Assembly (NCBI GenBank): GCA_003240795.1 | Contig: QFNK01000101.1 | Span: forward strand, 1-6,826 | Direction: 5' to 3' | Length of the DNA stretch: 6,826 nucleotides | From: Micavibrio aeruginosavorus | Lineage (GTDB): Bacteria; Pseudomonadota; Alphaproteobacteria; Micavibrionales; Micavibrionaceae | In this document: piece by piece, positions 6,160-6,826 of the stretch | Layout of the letters: each line of letters begins with the position of its first letter | Position numbering within the stretch: position 1 is the first letter of the stretch | Program-made: the position numbers and the translations under genes | The notes under the pieces: generated by a model | What the model saw: only the letters and a program-made list of their open reading frames with translations | What the model was told of the DNA's origin: nothing | Database searches by the model: none

Positions 6160-6813
6160 ATGTCGATTACAACGGCACAAATACGCGGCGCGCGCGGCAT
6201 TCTGAACTGGAGCCAACAGGATCTGGCCCAGCGCACAGGCATTTCTGCCACCTCGATCGGCAGCATCGAAAATGGGCAGACGACACCACGCGCCAGCACG
6301 CTTGAAACGATCCGCCACACGCTGGAACGTAACGGCATTGAATTTCTTGGCATGGACGGCGTCCGCCAGCAAAGCGAGTTCATTAAAACATATACCGGCA
6401 CCCCTGGCTTTCGCGACTTTATGGACCATCTTTATGAGACCGCCAAAACATACGGCGGCGAAATTGTCCTCTTCAACGCGAATCCGGTGAATTGGTACAA
6501 ATGGCTGGGCGAGGAATGGTTTAAGGCACACTCGAAGCGTATGCAGGATCTGGGCGATAAAATCAGTTTCCGCATTACGTCGAAAGAAGGCGAAAACCTT
6601 TTCATTTCGAGAGATTTTGCTGAGTATCGCTGGTTCCCTGCTGAAATGTTTAACGATCGCGCACTTTATTCCTACGGGGATAATCTCGCTTTTGTGAATT
6701 TTGATGAAAACGAAGTGTCTGTTGTCGTTTTGAAACAGACCGATTTTGCAAAGGCTTTCCAAGTCCTTTTCAATATCGCCTGGGACAACGTAGCGAAAAC
6801 ACCAGTCAAGTAA
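6160..6813 (+). CDS. XRE-family transcriptional regulator with uncharacterised C-terminal domain
   Basis: A 217-residue protein. Residues 4-62 form an XRE/Cro-type helix-turn-helix: AQIRGARGILNWSQQDLAQR, then TGISATSIGSIENGQ as the turn and recognition helix, a form common in alphaproteobacteria. Residues 72-210 are a separate alpha/beta domain with many aromatics (GGEIVLFNANPVNWYKWLGEEW, 99-120, is its clearest segment). Its end, EYRWFPAEMFNDRALYSYGD and a final FAKAFQVLFNIAWD, recalls the C-terminal domain of TrmB-like regulators and degenerate phospholipase-D-like folds, but no HxK catalytic motif is visible, so a sensor or oligomerisation role is inferred. ATG 6160 is the only start in frame (TAG at 6136-6138) and lacks a clear ribosome binding site. 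Base composition, especially in the second half, is visibly more AT-rich than dcp or mnmC, which may mean transfer or low expression. Targets are unknown; autoregulation or control of the divergent small RNA is plausible. Confidence 0.82.
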   Translation: MSITTAQIRGARGILNWSQQDLAQRTGISATSIGSIENGQTTPRASTLETIRHTLERNGIEFLGMDGVRQQSEFIKTYTGTPGFRDFMDHLYETAKTYGGEIVLFNANPVNWYKWLGEEWFKAHSKRMQDLGDKISFRITSKEGENLFISRDFAEYRWFPAEMFNDRALYSYGDNLAFVNFDENEVSVVVLKQTDFAKAFQVLFNIAWDNVAKTPVK

Positions 6814-6826
6814 GCATTGGAAAGAT

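Noticed and set aside
6118..6762. A 214-codon minus-strand frame over the XRE gene
   Set aside because: The plus strand encodes a canonical helix-turn-helix protein over the same bases; the antisense product has no recognisable features.

Overview
The window looks like chromosomal DNA of an alphaproteobacterium: moderately GC-rich coding sequence and ordinary core genes (mnmC, dcp, a WecA/TagO-like transferase), with a Flp-type pilin and an XRE regulator of an alphaproteobacterial type. A Micavibrio-like or Rhodospirillales-like lineage would fit, but this is an impression from protein style, not a measured placement. I see no insertion sequence, CRISPR array, tRNA, rRNA or phage gene.

Left half, all on the minus strand and read from right to left: mnmC (tRNA wobble-uridine modification), a small Flp/Fap pilin, a polyprenyl-phosphate sugar-phosphate transferase of the WecA/TagO/MraY superfamily (glycan initiation at the inner membrane), and the start of a lipoprotein that runs off the left edge. 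Gaps are 56, 83 and 134 bases. This is a loose co-directional string with no clear terminator between genes. The pilin and the transferase both belong to the cell envelope; mnmC is housekeeping and probably unrelated in function. The leader before the transferase can fold into a compact three-helix structure that would mask its ribosome binding site.

Centre: mnmC and dcp (M3 zinc peptidase, plus strand) diverge, with only about 19 bases between their most likely starts, so at least one promoter must lie inside the other gene. dcp ends at a strong rho-independent terminator.

Right part: the 405 bases between dcp and the last gene hold no convincing protein gene. They contain a second, very strong terminator on the minus strand, preceded by about 130 bases of structured sequence and a TTGACA box. 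Together these predict an independent small RNA of about 170 nt, convergent with dcp and divergent from a gene for an XRE-type regulator with a distinctive C-terminal domain. The shared sRNA/regulator promoter region is AT-rich and carries a 10-base direct repeat at a 22-base period, and a 12-codon leader ORF precedes the regulator. This sRNA-regulator locus is the part of the window most likely to be undescribed.
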